A stretch of 64,000 bases of DNA from Limnomonas spitsbergensis (taxonomy: Eukaryota; Chlorophyta; Chlorophyceae; Chlamydomonadales), in assembly GCA_037349105.1 (NCBI GenBank), contig JAYJMM010000080.1, positions 1,116,001 through 1,180,000 of the forward strand, in the 5' to 3' direction. The notes under the pieces were generated by a model. The model saw only the letters and a program-made list of their open reading frames with translations. It did not search any database and had not been told where the DNA came from. Made by a program: the position numbers and the translations under genes. Shown here one piece after another: positions 1-14,100 of this stretch. Within the stretch, counting starts at the first letter, position 1, and each line of letters starts with the position of its first letter.

Positions 1-1959
1 GGGAGACAGGAGCGTTAATGGCGGGGGCAATGGCGACATAAAAGATAAAGGAATGGATGGTGCGGGGGGCGCACGACGCAGACGGGGAGGAGCGGAGCGA
101 GCGAGGACAGCTGGTGCTGAGGCAGATGACTGGCTGCCTGAGCATACCGCCACCACTGGGTGGGTATAGAAGTGTGAAACTGCTGGAAATGCACCCTTTA
201 ATTCGATGAGCAAATCGCCCTTGAACTGGCGGAGAGGGTAAAACTCTCATCTGGGCTTTCTGTGTGTATGAAAGTGTGCGTCATACCACCTTTGCTACGG
301 CCGAACGGGTGGCTTCCTTAATCCAAGCATCAGGGCGTCTCGTTTATTTCTTTCTTTATTTATACCACCTTTGGGTGTTGCCGGCTGGCCACCGCTGGGC
401 CAATGGGGACCAAACCTTGGCCGTTCTACTGCCGTTGGCCCAAGCAACGGTACTTACTGAACCATAATCTACCAGCCGCAGACTGGGGTGTAGCTGAAGT
501 GTAGCTCAAGTGTAGCTGAAGCACCCCAGAACCAACCTAGGTGTGGTCCGTAGGTGTGTGCGGAACAGCGCAAATTGCCCTTGAGGAGTCTTACATCAAA
601 TGGCTTGAAAGTGTGCACCCAAGCCTGGGTGGCTGAGTAGCTGCAGGTCCACTCCAGGAGTTTTGTAGCAACATGCTCTTGAAGTACCCTCTGCTTAAGT
701 CAGGAGTCTCGTAAAACTTCAGGCGTTTGCAAGTGCCAGCTGTCACGAGCCGCAGTGTCATGAGCAGAGCCCTGGTTGTGTGAACGCAGGTGGTGCGAAG
801 GCAAGTAGTGTGAAACCAGGCGGGGTGAACGCAGGTCGTATGAACCCTGGTGTGAAGATAGCGAGCCATAGGCTATGATCAAATAGGTGTAGTCAAACAG
901 GGTATGTGCAGTGAAGCAGGGTCGTGCAGTCAAACAGGAGCTGTGCAGTCAAACAGCACTTTCAATGTTTATTTGCTGACAAGCAGCCATACATTTCCCT
1001 GCCCACTCCGCCTTGCCCCGCAGGTCGCACGTCCGGGCGCACCTGGCATGGTCTGTGGCATGCCCCTGGGGAGCAGGGGCCTGCCTACTGGCAGCTAGCG
1101 GGGACATTGAGGACAAGCAGGGGACCCGGCGCCCGAGGCTGCTCGTAAATAACGGTGAGGGGCTGACCGGGAATGTTAGCGGCTGTGCACCTGATCAGAG
1201 GTAGCTTCGGAACTGACGACGACAGGTTTGGTGGTTAGAAAGTGATTATAAGGTGGTTAGAAGGTGGTTAAGTGGCATGGTGGAAGAAGGCCAGTGTCCT
1301 AGGGCTCCCGGCAAAGAATGGTATTAGGGGATTTTATTCTGTCTTCATGACCAGATGGTTTTGTACTGAATGGTTTCTGATTTGATACCATTCGTTGCAG
1401 CGTCCTGCCTACACCACCTTAACGAGGTGCCTTGTTTGAAAGTGCGCAGCCTGGTCTGAAAGTGTGCAGCGTTGTTTGAAAGCTTGGGGAAGCCGAGGTG
1501 TTTTCAGCTGAGTCGATGCAGCCTGGAGTAAGGCCTGAGGGAAAATGATAATTGGCTGTGGCTTGACAGGTCTTTTCAAAACCTGCCCTGCAAAAACCTG
1601 AATGCTCAATTTTGAAGTCTGAAAGGCAGAGTCTGAACGGCAAAGCTGCCAAACGGGGCCAAGGGACCAAGGGACCAAGGGCAGCAAACAGCTGGCCCAA
1701 TGGTGTTCTGACCGTCATTCTCCTGTCTAGTTTCATGTTAATGCAATTTGGCAACCATTCCGACCAGCACCTGATGAAGCAGGTAGGCACGGCCCCCTCT
1801 CTAGGCTTCATCTCTCAATTCAAGCCGACCAGCAATTGGCCATGGTTTCAAATCAAAATCAAAATTAATTTCCGAAACCAATTCAAATTAAGTTTGGAAC
1901 CCAATTCATATTCACTTCCGAACTCAATTCAAATTTGCGGCCCAGGTGGGAAGCTGCAG
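1..1959. other. Upstream region without a recognisable gene
   Basis: No convincing exon was found. The stretch holds short degenerate repeats: 'gtgtgaacgcaggtg'-like units at about 770-850, 'gtgcagtcaaacag' units at 905-955, 'ggtggttag' units at 1228-1275 and 'gtttgaaagtgcgcagcctg'-like units at about 1432-1482. From about 1840 to 1940 the sequence becomes A/T rich, with recurring 'aattcaa'. The reading frame of the following gene stays open back to 1612, but the composition change suggests a 5' UTR or an intron there. Confidence 0.4.
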
Positions 1960-2107
1960 ATGTGGCGTGTCGACATGAGTGAGGTTACGGCGGGACGGCC
2001 CGATGAAGTAGTAGCTGCTGCTGCTCCTGCTGCTGCTCCTGCTGCTGCCGCTGCTGCTGCTCCTGCTGCTGCTCCTGCTGCTGCCGCTGCTGCTGCTCCT
2101 GCTGCTG

Positions 2108-2155
<48 letters not shown>

Positions 2156-5100
2156 CTGGTTCTGCTGCAGCTGCGGCTACCAGGAAGTCCCTTAGAAGCG
2201 AGAATACCCTGCCTCTAGAAGCAGCTGCTGCTTTTGTCTGCGAAGTTGAGCTGGTTCAAGGAGGAGTGGAAGAGGAGCTCTCGGCCGGGCCTGCCCCTGC
2301 CGGCCATGGAACAACAACAGCAACGACAGCAACAACTGCAACAACAGCAGCAACGTCAAAAACAGCAACAAACTTCAAAGTTTCGTTCCCCATAGCAGAC
2401 CTGCGCCCGGAGCATTGCCTGCTGTCTGATGGCCCGTGCGTTGCGATCACGATGCCAGGCTTAGACAGGTTGTTGCTGCTCATGCCCACACAAGGAAAAG
2501 GGGCGCAGAAACAGGAAAACACTAGGATCGCCACCGCCACCGCCACCGCCAGCATCACCGCCGCTGCACCTGCTGCACCCCCTGCTGCTGTTGGTGCAGC
2601 TACAGCTGCTACTGCAGCTTCTGAGTTTCTGGCCAGGGGGAAAGGCGTAGGACAAGGACAAGGAGCAGGAGTAGAGGCAGGCAGCGAAGGGGCGGCGCCG
2701 AGCTGCCAGCTGCAGTTTGTTGCTGGTGCTTCGGCTGGGCTGCTGACCAGGTCCACCCCGCAGACATGGTTCCATCTCCTCAGCGTCGGTCCACAGGGAT
2801 CATCAGGTGTGTTTAGGGTTTAGGGTTCCACTGGCATCCCTAGGTGTATTTAAGGCCCCTAGTTTAGGGTTTAGGGTTCCACTGGCATCCCTAGGTGTAT
2901 TTAAGGCCCCTAGTTTAGGGTTTAGGGTTCCACTGGCATCCCTAGGTGTATTTAAGGCCCCTAGTTTAGGGTTTAGGGTTCCACTGGCATCCCTAGGTGT
3001 ATTTAAGGCCCCTAGTTTAGGGTTTAGGGTTCCACTGGCATCCCTAGGTGTATTTAAGGCCCCTAGTTTAGGGTTTAGGGTTCCACTGGCATCCCTAGGT
3101 GTATTTAAGGCCCCTAGTTTAGGGTTTAGGGTTCCACTGGCATCCCTAGGTGTATTTAAGGCCCCTAGTTTAGGGTTTAGGGTTCCACTGGCATCCCTAG
3201 GTGTATTTAAGGCCCCTAGTTTAGGGTTTAGGGTTCCACCGGCATCCCTAGGTGTATTTAAGGCCCCTAGTTTAGGGTTTAGGGTTCCACTGGCATCCCT
3301 AGGTGTATTTAAGGCCCCTAGTTTAGGGTTTAGGGTTCCACTGGCATCCCTAGGTGTATTTAAGGCCCCTAGTTTAGGGTTTAGGGTTCCACTGGCATCC
3401 CTAGGTGTATTTAAGGCTCCCCCCTCTCTGCTTCCTTCGCGCCTTTGAAGCTTGTTCATCACTTTGTTACCAGAGTTATGTGTGTTCACCAGTTTAAATT
3501 TGATTTAATTGTTTTGGAATAAGTCAAGGAATGTCGCACCTAGGAAATAATGTCCAAGAAGTGCTCCTCACCACACATCTTTTCTTTGCTTGGACTTCAC
3601 AAGGTGTGAGGCCGGCCGCCCAACCCTTAACCCTAAACCCTGAAACGCCCACACAAAAAACAGCCCGGTTGCATATGTCACCCTCATCGTCTGCTGAGAA
3701 AAGACGAGCATATCACACATCACCCTGCACCTCTCACCTCTCACACTTCTGCACTTCATCCACACTTTCACACTCTGTGGCGCCTCTACAGGTTGGGCCG
3801 CCCAGCAGGGAAGCCTTCTCCCACTCGCCCTGATGCGCATGTCATGGGGCTGGAGGCTACTGGCCGCGCACGGCAGCAGCAACAACAGCAGCAACAGCAG
3901 CGGCAACAGGGCGCTCCCGCGCTGCAATATCCAGCCAAGCCAGGGCGTACCTGGTACAGCCACTGCCGCTGCGGGCATTGGTAATGCTGCTGCTGCTGCT
4001 GCCTTCGTCGCCGCCGCGGACCCAGCTGGCGCAGCCTACAGCGGCCCCTCTAGTGGGCTGCCGCTCCCCGCTGCTCCTGCTGCTGCTGCCGGGGAGCTTT
4101 TAGTGGTGGACGTGCACAGGAGGGGCGCTGCAGGGGGGCAGCTGCTTCTGGCCAGCTCCTGGGTACAGACCAGGCTGCGTACGCCCATCACGGCGGCGGC
4201 ACTGCTACCGTCGGGGTTGCAGGGCTTGAGCACAGGTGGGCCTGCCACACAGCGTTTTTCTCTCCATCTCGGGCCTGCCAGCTCTGGGGGGAGTGGTTTC
4301 AGAGCCCTTGTCTGCCAGCCTGGCACGCATGGGCTCCGAAACTGCTCCTGCCAGGGCTGCGGGGGGTGGCAGGCACATTGCATGTCCCCCTATTGGCTCG
4401 GCCAATAGATCGACGCGGCCTTCTGAACCAGCGCACTTTCTTTTTTTGTTTTCTCAGCTATGTTGGTATCTGCCAGAGAGGTCACCATACACGATTATAT
4501 ATTCGATCCATTGTTGTCTTGACCCCAAACTGTGTTGTAAAAGGTGGCACCCTGTGCTGGAGAGGGTGGATGCCATGAAAGCTTCGCTGCTTTCTTTTTG
4601 CCAGATGCCTTCTAGCTTTGCCGCAGTGTTATCATCCTTCTGCACACTTCTTTGGTAACCGGCCGCTTTGTAGAGCCTTGCCCGCAACTATTCGACCCTG
4701 AAGCCCCATAAACTGAGCCCCATAAACTGAGCCCCATAAACTGAGCCCCATAAACTGAGCCCCATAAACTGAGCCCCATAAACTGAGCCCCATAAACTGA
4801 AGCCCCATAAACTGAGCCTCATAAACTGAGCCCCATAAACTGAGCCCCATAAACTGAGCCCCATAAACTGAGCCCCATAAACTGAGCCCCATAAACTGAA
4901 TCCCATAAACTGAACCCCATAAACTGAGCCATATAAACTGAGCCCCATAAACTGAGCCCCATAAACTGAACCCCATAAACTGAGCCCCATAAACTGAGCC
5001 CCATAAACTGAGCCCCATAAACTGAGCCCCATAAACTGAGCCCCATAAACTGAGCCCCATAAACTGAGCCCCATAAACTGAGCCCCATAAACTGAACCCC

Positions 5101-8100
5101 ATAAACTGAGCCCCATAAACTGAGCCCCATAAACTGAGCCCCATAAACTGAGCCCCATAAACTGAGCCCCATAAACTGAACCCCATAAACTGAACCCCCA
5201 AAACTGAGCCCTATAAACTGAGCCCCATAAACTGAGCCCCATAAACTGAGCCCCATAAACTGAATCCCATAAACTGAACCCCATAAACTGAGCCCCATAA
5301 ACTGAACCCCATAAACAGAGCCCCATAAACTGAACCCCATAAACTGAGCCCCATAAACTGAGCCCCATAAACTGAGCCCCATAAACTGAACCCCATAAAC
5401 TGAACCCCATAAACTGAAGCCCCATAAACTGAGCCCCATAAACTGAGCCCCATAAACTGAGCCCCATAAACTGAGCCCCATAAACTGAGCCCCATAAACT
5501 GAGCCCCATAAACTGAACCCCATAAACTGAGCCCCATAAACTGAGCCCCATAAACTGAACCCCATAAACTGAGCCCCATAAACTGAGCCCCATAAACTGA
5601 GCCCCATAAACTGAACCCCATAAACTGAACCCCATAAACTGAGCCATATAAACTGAGCCCCATAAACTGAGCCCCATAAACTGAACCCCATAAACTGAGC
5701 CCCATAAACTGAGCCCCATAAACTGAGCCCCATAAACTGAGCCCCATAAACTGAACCCCATAAACTGAGCCCCATAAACTGAACCCCATAAACTGAACCC
5801 CATAAACTGAAGCCCCATAAACTGAACCCCATAAACTGAACCCCATAAACTGAGCCCCATAAATTGAGCCCCATAAACTGAGCCCCATAAACTGAGCCCC
5901 ATAAACTGAAGCCCCATAAAATGAACCCCATAAACTGAACCCCATAAACTGAGCCCCATAAACTGAGCTCCATAAACTGAACCCCATAAACTGAGCCCCA
6001 TAAACTGAGCCCCATAAACTGAGCCCCATAAACTGAACCCCATAAACTGAACCCCATAAACTGAAGCCCCATAAACTGAGCCCCATAAACTGAGCCCCAT
6101 AAACTGAGCCCCATAAACTGAGCCCCATAAACTGAGCCCCATAAACTGAGCCCCATAAACTGAACCCCATAAACTGAGCCCCATAAACTGAACCCCATAA
6201 ACTGAACCCCATAAACTGAGCCCCATAAACTGAGCCCCATAAACTGAGCCCCATAAACTGAAGCCCATAAACTGAACCCCATAAACTGAGCCATATAAAC
6301 TGAGCCCCATAAACTGAGCCCCATAAACTGAACCCCATAAACTGAGCCCCATAAACTGAGCCCCATAAACTGAGCCCCATAAACTGAATCCCATAAACTG
6401 AGCCCCATAAACTGAGCCCCATAAACTGAACCCCATAAACTGAGCCCCATAAACTGAAGCCCCATAAAATGAACCCCATAAACTGAACCCCATAAACTGA
6501 GCCCCATAAACTGAGCCCCATAAACTGAGCCCCATAAACTGAACCCCATAAACTGAACCCCATAAACTGAACCCCATAAACTGAACCCCATAAACTGAGC
6601 CCCATAAACTGAACCCCATAAACTGAACCCCATAAACTGAACCCCATAAACTGAACCCCATAAACTGAGCCCCATAAACTGAGCTCCATAAACTGAACCC
6701 CATAAACTGATGCCCCATACTGTCGGTATCCAGCAGGGCTGCCTGTAGACAGCGGCAGCGGTGGCGATGACACACTCTCGGACACCGAGCTGTCCGGCTG
6801 CATCCCAACTTTGGCGGTCCCCCTGCGCCACTGTGCTACACTGCCGGCCATGAGCGGGGTGGCAGCTCAGCGTGGACTGGCGGGCGCTCGGGGCTTCTGC
6901 ATGCAGGTATCCTTGACCCTAAACCCTGAGGCTGACAGGTACCCTAATGCCTGTACGCTTCACCCTTCAGCTTGAGGCATGCAGCCATGCAGGTTCCCTA
7001 AACCCTTAAACCTAAAGCCTGAGCCATATGTATATCCTAATTACTTAAACCTGAGGCATAAAGGTATCCTCAACCCTTACCCCGCCACCCTGCAGTAGAC
7101 AGGTATCATAAACCCATGACCCTAAACCCTAAACCATGCAGCGTGTATGTATGGTTATCTCTTGCATAGCGTTGACAGGTCTCATCCAGCTAATTTCACC
7201 CGCGCCCCCTCTTCTTCTGATCTCGTTGTCCTAGCTGTGTTGTTACCTTCACCTCCAAGCCCAGGTGGTATGTAGCGCTCCCTCGTCCTCTGATCTGCAT
7301 TTCCTAGCTGCGCAGTCCCCTTAACTTGAATGCTCCTGTAGTGTTTTCAAACACTGACACTGTAGTGTAATAGTGTAGGCTTGATCTCTTCTGCACATCT
7401 GTATTGCCTGGCACTCCTGATAAGGGACTACTGATTCACACTTGTATATGATACCGGTTTGTGGTATTATTCAGTAATAAACGCTATGGGCATGCACAAT
7501 TGTTTAATTTCCAGCTCTGATTTGTGCACAGCTGCTCAATTTCCAGCTCTGTAGATGCGCAATCCCTCATTTCCTTTCTCTGATATGTGTGCATGTTCAT
7601 ACCTTGGGTGCGGGTTCATACCTTGGGTTGATCCGTAGGGTGAGCCGTACCAATGAGTGCAAGCCTCCTCACTGCCAGAGTCACTCTGGTAAGGTTATGC
7701 CTCCTTGGCAGCTGGCAGGCAAACCTGGCGGATCATGTGGGCTGGTTATTGATTCCCCCCATATCAGCTGCTCCTGCGCTCAATCTGATTCTTGTTCCAT
7801 ACCTCAGTCCACTCATATTAGACAGGCTCACTCATATTACAGGCGAACTTGTATTACACTGGCTCAGTGTCAACAGGTCCCTTTTACTCAATCTGGGGCC
7901 GCACTCACCCTGATCATCCTGCTGATGATGTTATTTCATCCCGTGCATCATGCGGGCTGAGGACGGGTGCAGTGGGTAGACCTAGCATATTCCGTTCCTT
8001 TTGTGGCCTCCATTACTCATCCTGATTATCCTGCCCCTACTGTTCCTCCATCCTTCGCATTAGGCGAGCTGGGGACCAGCACAGCGGGTAGACCAACAAA

Positions 8101-11100
8101 TAAAGAAAAGTATGTCCCGCAGGGGCTTTGCCCGAGGGTTAAGGAAAGAGTGCGGCGTGGGCCGAGGCCATCAGCAGGTACCCCTAATAGGTCTCCTTCC
8201 TTTCATGCCTGCCCTTACTCACTCTCATCACTTTGCTGATAGTGTTCTTCCATTCCTTTCATCAGGCGGGCCGGAGGCCAACAGATCCCTTTTACTCCGT
8301 GGCCGCGATCGGGACAGAAGACGGCCAACTGCAACTCATCAGCCTGTCTGCAGAACCGCAGCAACGGCAGGAACTATCGCAACAGCAGCAGCAACAGCAG
8401 CAGCAACAGCAGCAACAGCAGCAACAACAGCAGCAACTGCAGCAGCAGGAACAGTTTAGGCATCTGGAGGCAGGGACGGCAGGGGTAGTGAGCCCCGTCC
8501 AGCTGCTAAGCTGTGGTCCCATCAAGCTGCTGCCTTGCGGCCCCGTCTTGTCGATAGCCCTCCTGAGGGACTTGCACCTCCCGGGCGCAGCTCCCCCCGC
8601 TGCGTTGGGCGGGCAGGCGGATCCAGGAAATCTCGGCCCTCCCGGCCGCGACGGGGCGGCGCTGATGGTGCTCCACGGCTCCACGCTGTCGCTGCTAGAC
8701 TGCTCGTCGGGGCTGGTTGAGGCGCCACGGCTGCTGCCGGCGGGCGGCCTGGCTGGCGTGGCACAAGCGTCCCCTTTCAACCGATGCCGGGACGTGACAG
8801 GCGAAGTCTGCCCATGCGGGGTCGGCTGTGGCAGCTGCAGCTGCAACCCTGTTCCCGGGGGTGGTTCCCTGCCAGCGGCTGTGGCACTGCCGGTGGTGGC
8901 GGGGCTGCGTGCGCTAGCGACAGCAGGGTCGGGGTGAGTGCCATGAACCCTTGTCACCAAACCCTAGGCAGCAAACCCTAGGCACAAAACCCTAAGCACC
9001 AATCCCTTGTCACCAAACCCTAGGCAGCAAACCCTAGGCAGCAAACCCTAAGCACCAAATCCTGGGCTCCAATCCCTAGGCACCAAACCCTAGGCTCCAA
9101 ACCCTAAGCACCAAACCCTTGTTATCAAACCCTAGGCACCAAACCCTAGGCTCCAAACCCTAAGCAGCAAACCCTAGGCACCAAACCCTTGTCACCAACC
9201 CCTAGGCACCAAACCCCAGGCTCCAAACCCTAGGCAGCAAACCTAGGCACCAAACCCTACACCAAACCCTAGGCACCAAACCCTAGGCACCAAACCCTAC
9301 ACCAAACCCTAGGCACCAAACCCTACGCCAAACCCTAAGCACCAAACCCTACACCAAACCCTAGGCACCAAACCATAGGCACCAAACCCTAAGCACCAAA
9401 CCCTTGTTACCAAACCTTATGCACCAAAGTACCAAACCCTAGGCAGCAAACCCTAAGCACCAATCCCTTGTCACCAAACCCTAGGCACCAAACCCTAAGC
9501 ACCAATCCCTTGTCACCAAACCCTAGGCACCAAACCCTAAGCACCAATCCCTTGTCACCAATCCCTTGTCACCAAACCCTAGACAGCAAACCCTAAGCAC
9601 CAATCCCTTGTCACCAAACCCTAGGCAGCAAACCCTAAGCACCAATCCCTTGTCACCAAACCCTAGGCAGCAAACCCTAAGCACCAATCCCTTGTCACCA
9701 AACCCTAGGCAGCAAACCCTAAGCACCAATCCCTTGTCACCAAACCCTAGGCACCAAACCCTAAGCACCAATCCCTTGTCATCAAACCCTAGGCACCAAA
9801 CCCTAGGCACCAAACCCTAAGCACCAATCCCTTGTCATCAAACCCTAGGCACCAAACCCTAAGCACCAATCCCTTGTCACCAGACCCTAGGCACCAAACT
9901 CTTTAAGGTTTTGACCCTGGTTATTTGACTGTCGATGCCAGGGTCTGCAATTCACGCTGAGCAACCCCCTTTGTCTTGCGGTTACCCCTTGGCGGGAGGA
10001 AGGGCAGTACCAGGGGGGGAGGGGAGTCCCAGGGGGGAGGAAGGGCAGTACCAGGGCGGGAGGAAGGGCAGTACCAGGGGGGGGGGGGGAGTCCCAGGGG
10101 GGAGGAAGGGCAGTACCAGGGCGGGAGGAAGGGCAGTACCAGGGGGAGGGGGGAGTCCCAGGGGGGAGGAAGGGCAGTACCAGGGCGGGAGGAAGGGTAG
10201 TACCAGGAGGGGGGGGGAGTCCCAGGGGGGAGGAAGGGAGTACCAGGGCGGGAGGAAGGGCAGTACCAGGGGGGGGGGGGAGTCCCAGGGGGGAGGAAGG
10301 GCAGTACCAGGGCGGGAGGAAGGGCAGTACCAGGGGGGGGGGGGAGTCCCGCATCCACCTCCCTGCTTCATGCCCCCTCCCCCTGCCCCAATCCGCCTTC
10401 CTCTTTGAGGAGGCCTTTCATTGCTCAATGGCATTTAAATGTGCCCGTAGATCCCCCCTGCTTTATGCTCCCCTTTGTGATGCCCCCCTGATTGCTGTTC
10501 CTCCCTGTCATCCCCAAGGAGGTCTTCGATGGCTGCCCAGCAGCAGTTTGTGGTCCCGGCCGCACTCATCATTTGTCTCCAGCCCACCGTGGCCACAGCA
10601 ACTGTAGGGCATCAGGGGCCTAGAGGCCCTGCAGGCGTCTGTGGTGACGTATATGATAAGGCCGCCGAAGACTTTGAGGGGGGCCAGGAGGAGGAGGAGG
10701 GGGAGGAGGAGGAGGAGGGCATGGGTATGCGCAGCCTGATGCAGGTGCAGCACCCCCTGCAGGTCCCATGTCATGCAGGGGCCTCGTCTGGGCAGCATGC
10801 CGCGGAGCGTCCCAGGCGCGGTGGCCTGGCGGTAGGCCCCCCAGCGGGGCTTATGATCTCTGAGGACAGTGATGTGGTGATGGAGGATGTGGTCGGAGAC
10901 GAGGGCTGGGACAATTGCAGCCTGCAGGGCCAGCAGCAGCAGTACGCCGGGCAGTACGACCAGGAGGGCAGCCAGCATAACAATCAGCAGTACGGCCAGC
11001 AGGGCAGCCAGCACTACAAGCAGCGGTACAACCAGGGGGACGTTGCCGGCGATGATGCGTGTGAGAGTGGTGATTTAGCCATGCGCCCCTCCTGCAGCGG

Positions 11101-14100
11101 CAGGCCCCAGGCTGTCGTACTGCTGGTGGGCCTGCCTGGTATCTTGCTGTCCCGCTGCGGGGCGCGGCAGCAGGTGGGGGGCGCTGGAGAGCTTTGCGCG
11201 GCGCTGTTGGTATCTCAGGTGAGAAGGGTGGAGTCAGCAGGTAGGGGTGGGAAGGGGGGCAGGTAGGGGTGGGAAGGAGGGCAGGTGAGAGGGGCAGGTG
11301 AGAGGGGCAGGTGGGGGTGGGAGGGGGGTCAGGTGGGGGTGGAAAGGGGGGCAGGTAGGGATGGGAAGGGGGGCAGGTGGGGTGGGAGGGGGGGCAGGTG
11401 GGGGTGGGGGCATGGCTGGGGGGCGTGGCTGGGGGGCGTGGGGGGGGGGGGGCGGGGTGAGGGGGGGGGCAGGTGGGGGTGGGAAGGGGGGGGGGGATGG
11501 CGTCGGTGGTTGTATGGGGCACGGGCGTTGTGTGTGGGGGGGGGTCTGGCTGGTTGGTTGGTTTGTTGGCTGGCGTTTGTGGGTGTGTGGGGTACTAAGG
11601 TCGGGGGTGACTGGTCCCCTGCTTGCCACGGTCAGCACCTTGGACCCTGAACCCTGAACCCTTAACCCATACCCCTTAAACCTAAGCTCATAAAATGTTA
11701 ACCATGAACCCATGAACTGTTAAAGCCTACCCACCTCCCCCGGTTGAATCAGTCATGGCCCGCTGTACCTGTCGATGGCCTCCAGGGTGATTGGCGTAGA
11801 GCCCCCTTCTCCGAACCGTTCACCCCTTGCCTCGAGCCCTATACTCCGCACGTTATATCCTAACCATTCCACCCTGAACCCTAAAACCCAAACCCTTCAT
11901 GTAGTCTGTCCTTTCCTTTGTGCCCCCCCCCCCTAGGTGTCGCGATACATTCATACCCTCCTGCTCTGAACCCGTAACCCTACGCCTTTAACCCTAAACC
12001 CTATATCCCCACACTTGTAACCCTTGACCCTGTATGTAGTCCATCCTCGCCTTTGTGTCACCCCTGAGATTGTGATGGAATCAGGCCCACCTGCTCTAAA
12101 CCTTGAACCCTGTAGGCATGTACCATTAACCCTTCACCTTACACCTTGCTTCCTAAGCATTCAACCCTGAACCCTGGATGCAGTCTGTCCTCGCCTTCGT
12201 GTCGCCCTGAGTGATGGGGTGCACTCAGGCCCTCCTGCCTTACAACTTGAACCCTATTTCTTTAACCCTAAACTCTGCACATTACATCCTAAACATGTAA
12301 CACTGAACCCTGGATGCAGTCTGTCCTCGCCTTCGTGTCGCCCCTGGGTGATGGGGTGCACTCGGACCCACCTGCGGGCCATGGACCTGCGGTCTATTCC
12401 TCGGAGTGGATGGCCACAGAGTCGCGTTACCTGGGGCGGGCGGAGCAGAAGAAGAAGGAGGAGGAGGAGCAGAAGAAGGAGGAGGAGGAGGAGGAGGAGG
12501 AGGAGGAGGAGGAGGAGGGGGAAGTGGCCAAGGCCGCAGGGAGTGCTTGTTGTTCAGCCTCTGAGTTGGAGGGGCTGCGGGCCGTGTTGGGATCGCTTTG
12601 TCGCCAGCGGGACCAAGGTAGGGTTTAAGGAATAATCAGTAGGGTATAGGGTAGATGTGCAATAGGGTCAAGGTGAGGGTTAGGTTGCATCCTAAACCAT
12701 ACACCTCGACCCTAAACCATACCCTTTGGTTTAGGGTCAAAGTGTATGGTTTAGGGGTAAGGGTGCAATGCGTATGGTTTACTTTCAAGGTGTTTGGTTT
12801 AGGATGCAAGGTGTATGCTTTAGAGTCAAAGCGCATGGTTTAGGATTTATAGTTAAGGGTCACAGCGTATAGTTTAGGGTCAAGGGTGCAATGTGCATAA
12901 ATTGGGGTTTAGGATGCAGGGCGTTTGTTTAAGTTTTAGGAAAGTGAGCCATCAACTGCAAATAAAGGCTAGTGCTGAGCTGGCTCAGCCACCTGTGGGA
13001 CCCAGATTGGATATAGGGTTAAGGACATGAGGGGTGTCAACTGCGCCCAAACCCTAGTGCTGGGCTGGCTTGGTCAACTGTGGGATCCAGGTTGGGACAC
13101 CGCTCACCGGGCGACACTCACCTCCTGCCTCACACATTTCACCAAAACCTATCTGTCATATCTCCCACCTCACACCTCGCACTTTCAGACGTGACTCACT
13201 CGTCTCGCCTGTCCTCGCACATCTTCCACCTCATGTCTCACACTTTCAGGTATTTCAGATCTGAAGATCCTGCGGCACAACCTGGACCGCATGTACTGCC
13301 TCATGGGTACCGCCGACACCCAGATGTTGCAGCTCTCAGCTGACAGCCTGTCACTCAGCTGTTGCGGGCCTGTCATCCAGCCTAGCACGGTGACTGTGCA
13401 GCGCGCGGCAAAATCAGAGACATCTTTGTTGGCAACTGAAGCAGGAGCCGCTACATGGCCTGCTCCAGCTAAGTCAGCAACACCTGTAAGCGGAGAAGCA
13501 ACGACGACAGAAGGAAGGGGATTTAGAACAGAAGCAACAGAAGCAAGAAGAACAGGAGCAACAGGAAGACGAGAGGCAGCAACAGATGCAGCAGGATTGA
13601 AAATGGGAGCAGCAGAAGCAGCAGCAGCAATAGAGGCAGCCTTGGGGTTTGCCGGAGGGGCTGTGGGTGACTGTTGGCTGACAAGCCAGGCAGCTGGGCC
13701 TCGCCTAGAGCAGCAGCTGGAACAACAGGAGCAGCGGGAGCAACAGCAGCAGCAGCAGCAAGAGCAGCAGCAACAGCAACAAGAGCAACAGAAGAGGGGG
13801 CAGGAGCCAGCGCATAGGCAAGAACAGCAACGGCAGAAGCAAGAGCATCAAAAGCTCCAGCAGCAAGAGCAAAAGCAGAGGCAGCAGCAACAGGAGCAAC
13901 AGCAGCAACATGTGCAACATCGGTCACAGGAGACGCAACATATGCAGCATGGGGTCCTTATGTCCGTTGTCAGCATTATGCAGGCCGTTGTGGACGAGGA
14001 TGTGGTCGTGCAGGTACGTTTGGGTCAAAGGTTGGGGTTGAAAGTTGGGGGTTTCCGACGATTTGGGTGTGTGGGCACTTTTCGAGGGTCGGAAAATTGA

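Noticed and set aside
2803..3489. Long ORFs on both strands across the 51-bp array
   Set aside because: The repeat length is a multiple of 3, so open frames are automatic. The sequence is intron 1 of the large gene.
4688..6851. Three overlapping minus-strand ORFs of 546-706 codons
   Set aside because: They are frames of one 14-bp intronic array with no stop in any phase; the periodic peptide and location inside an intron argue against coding.
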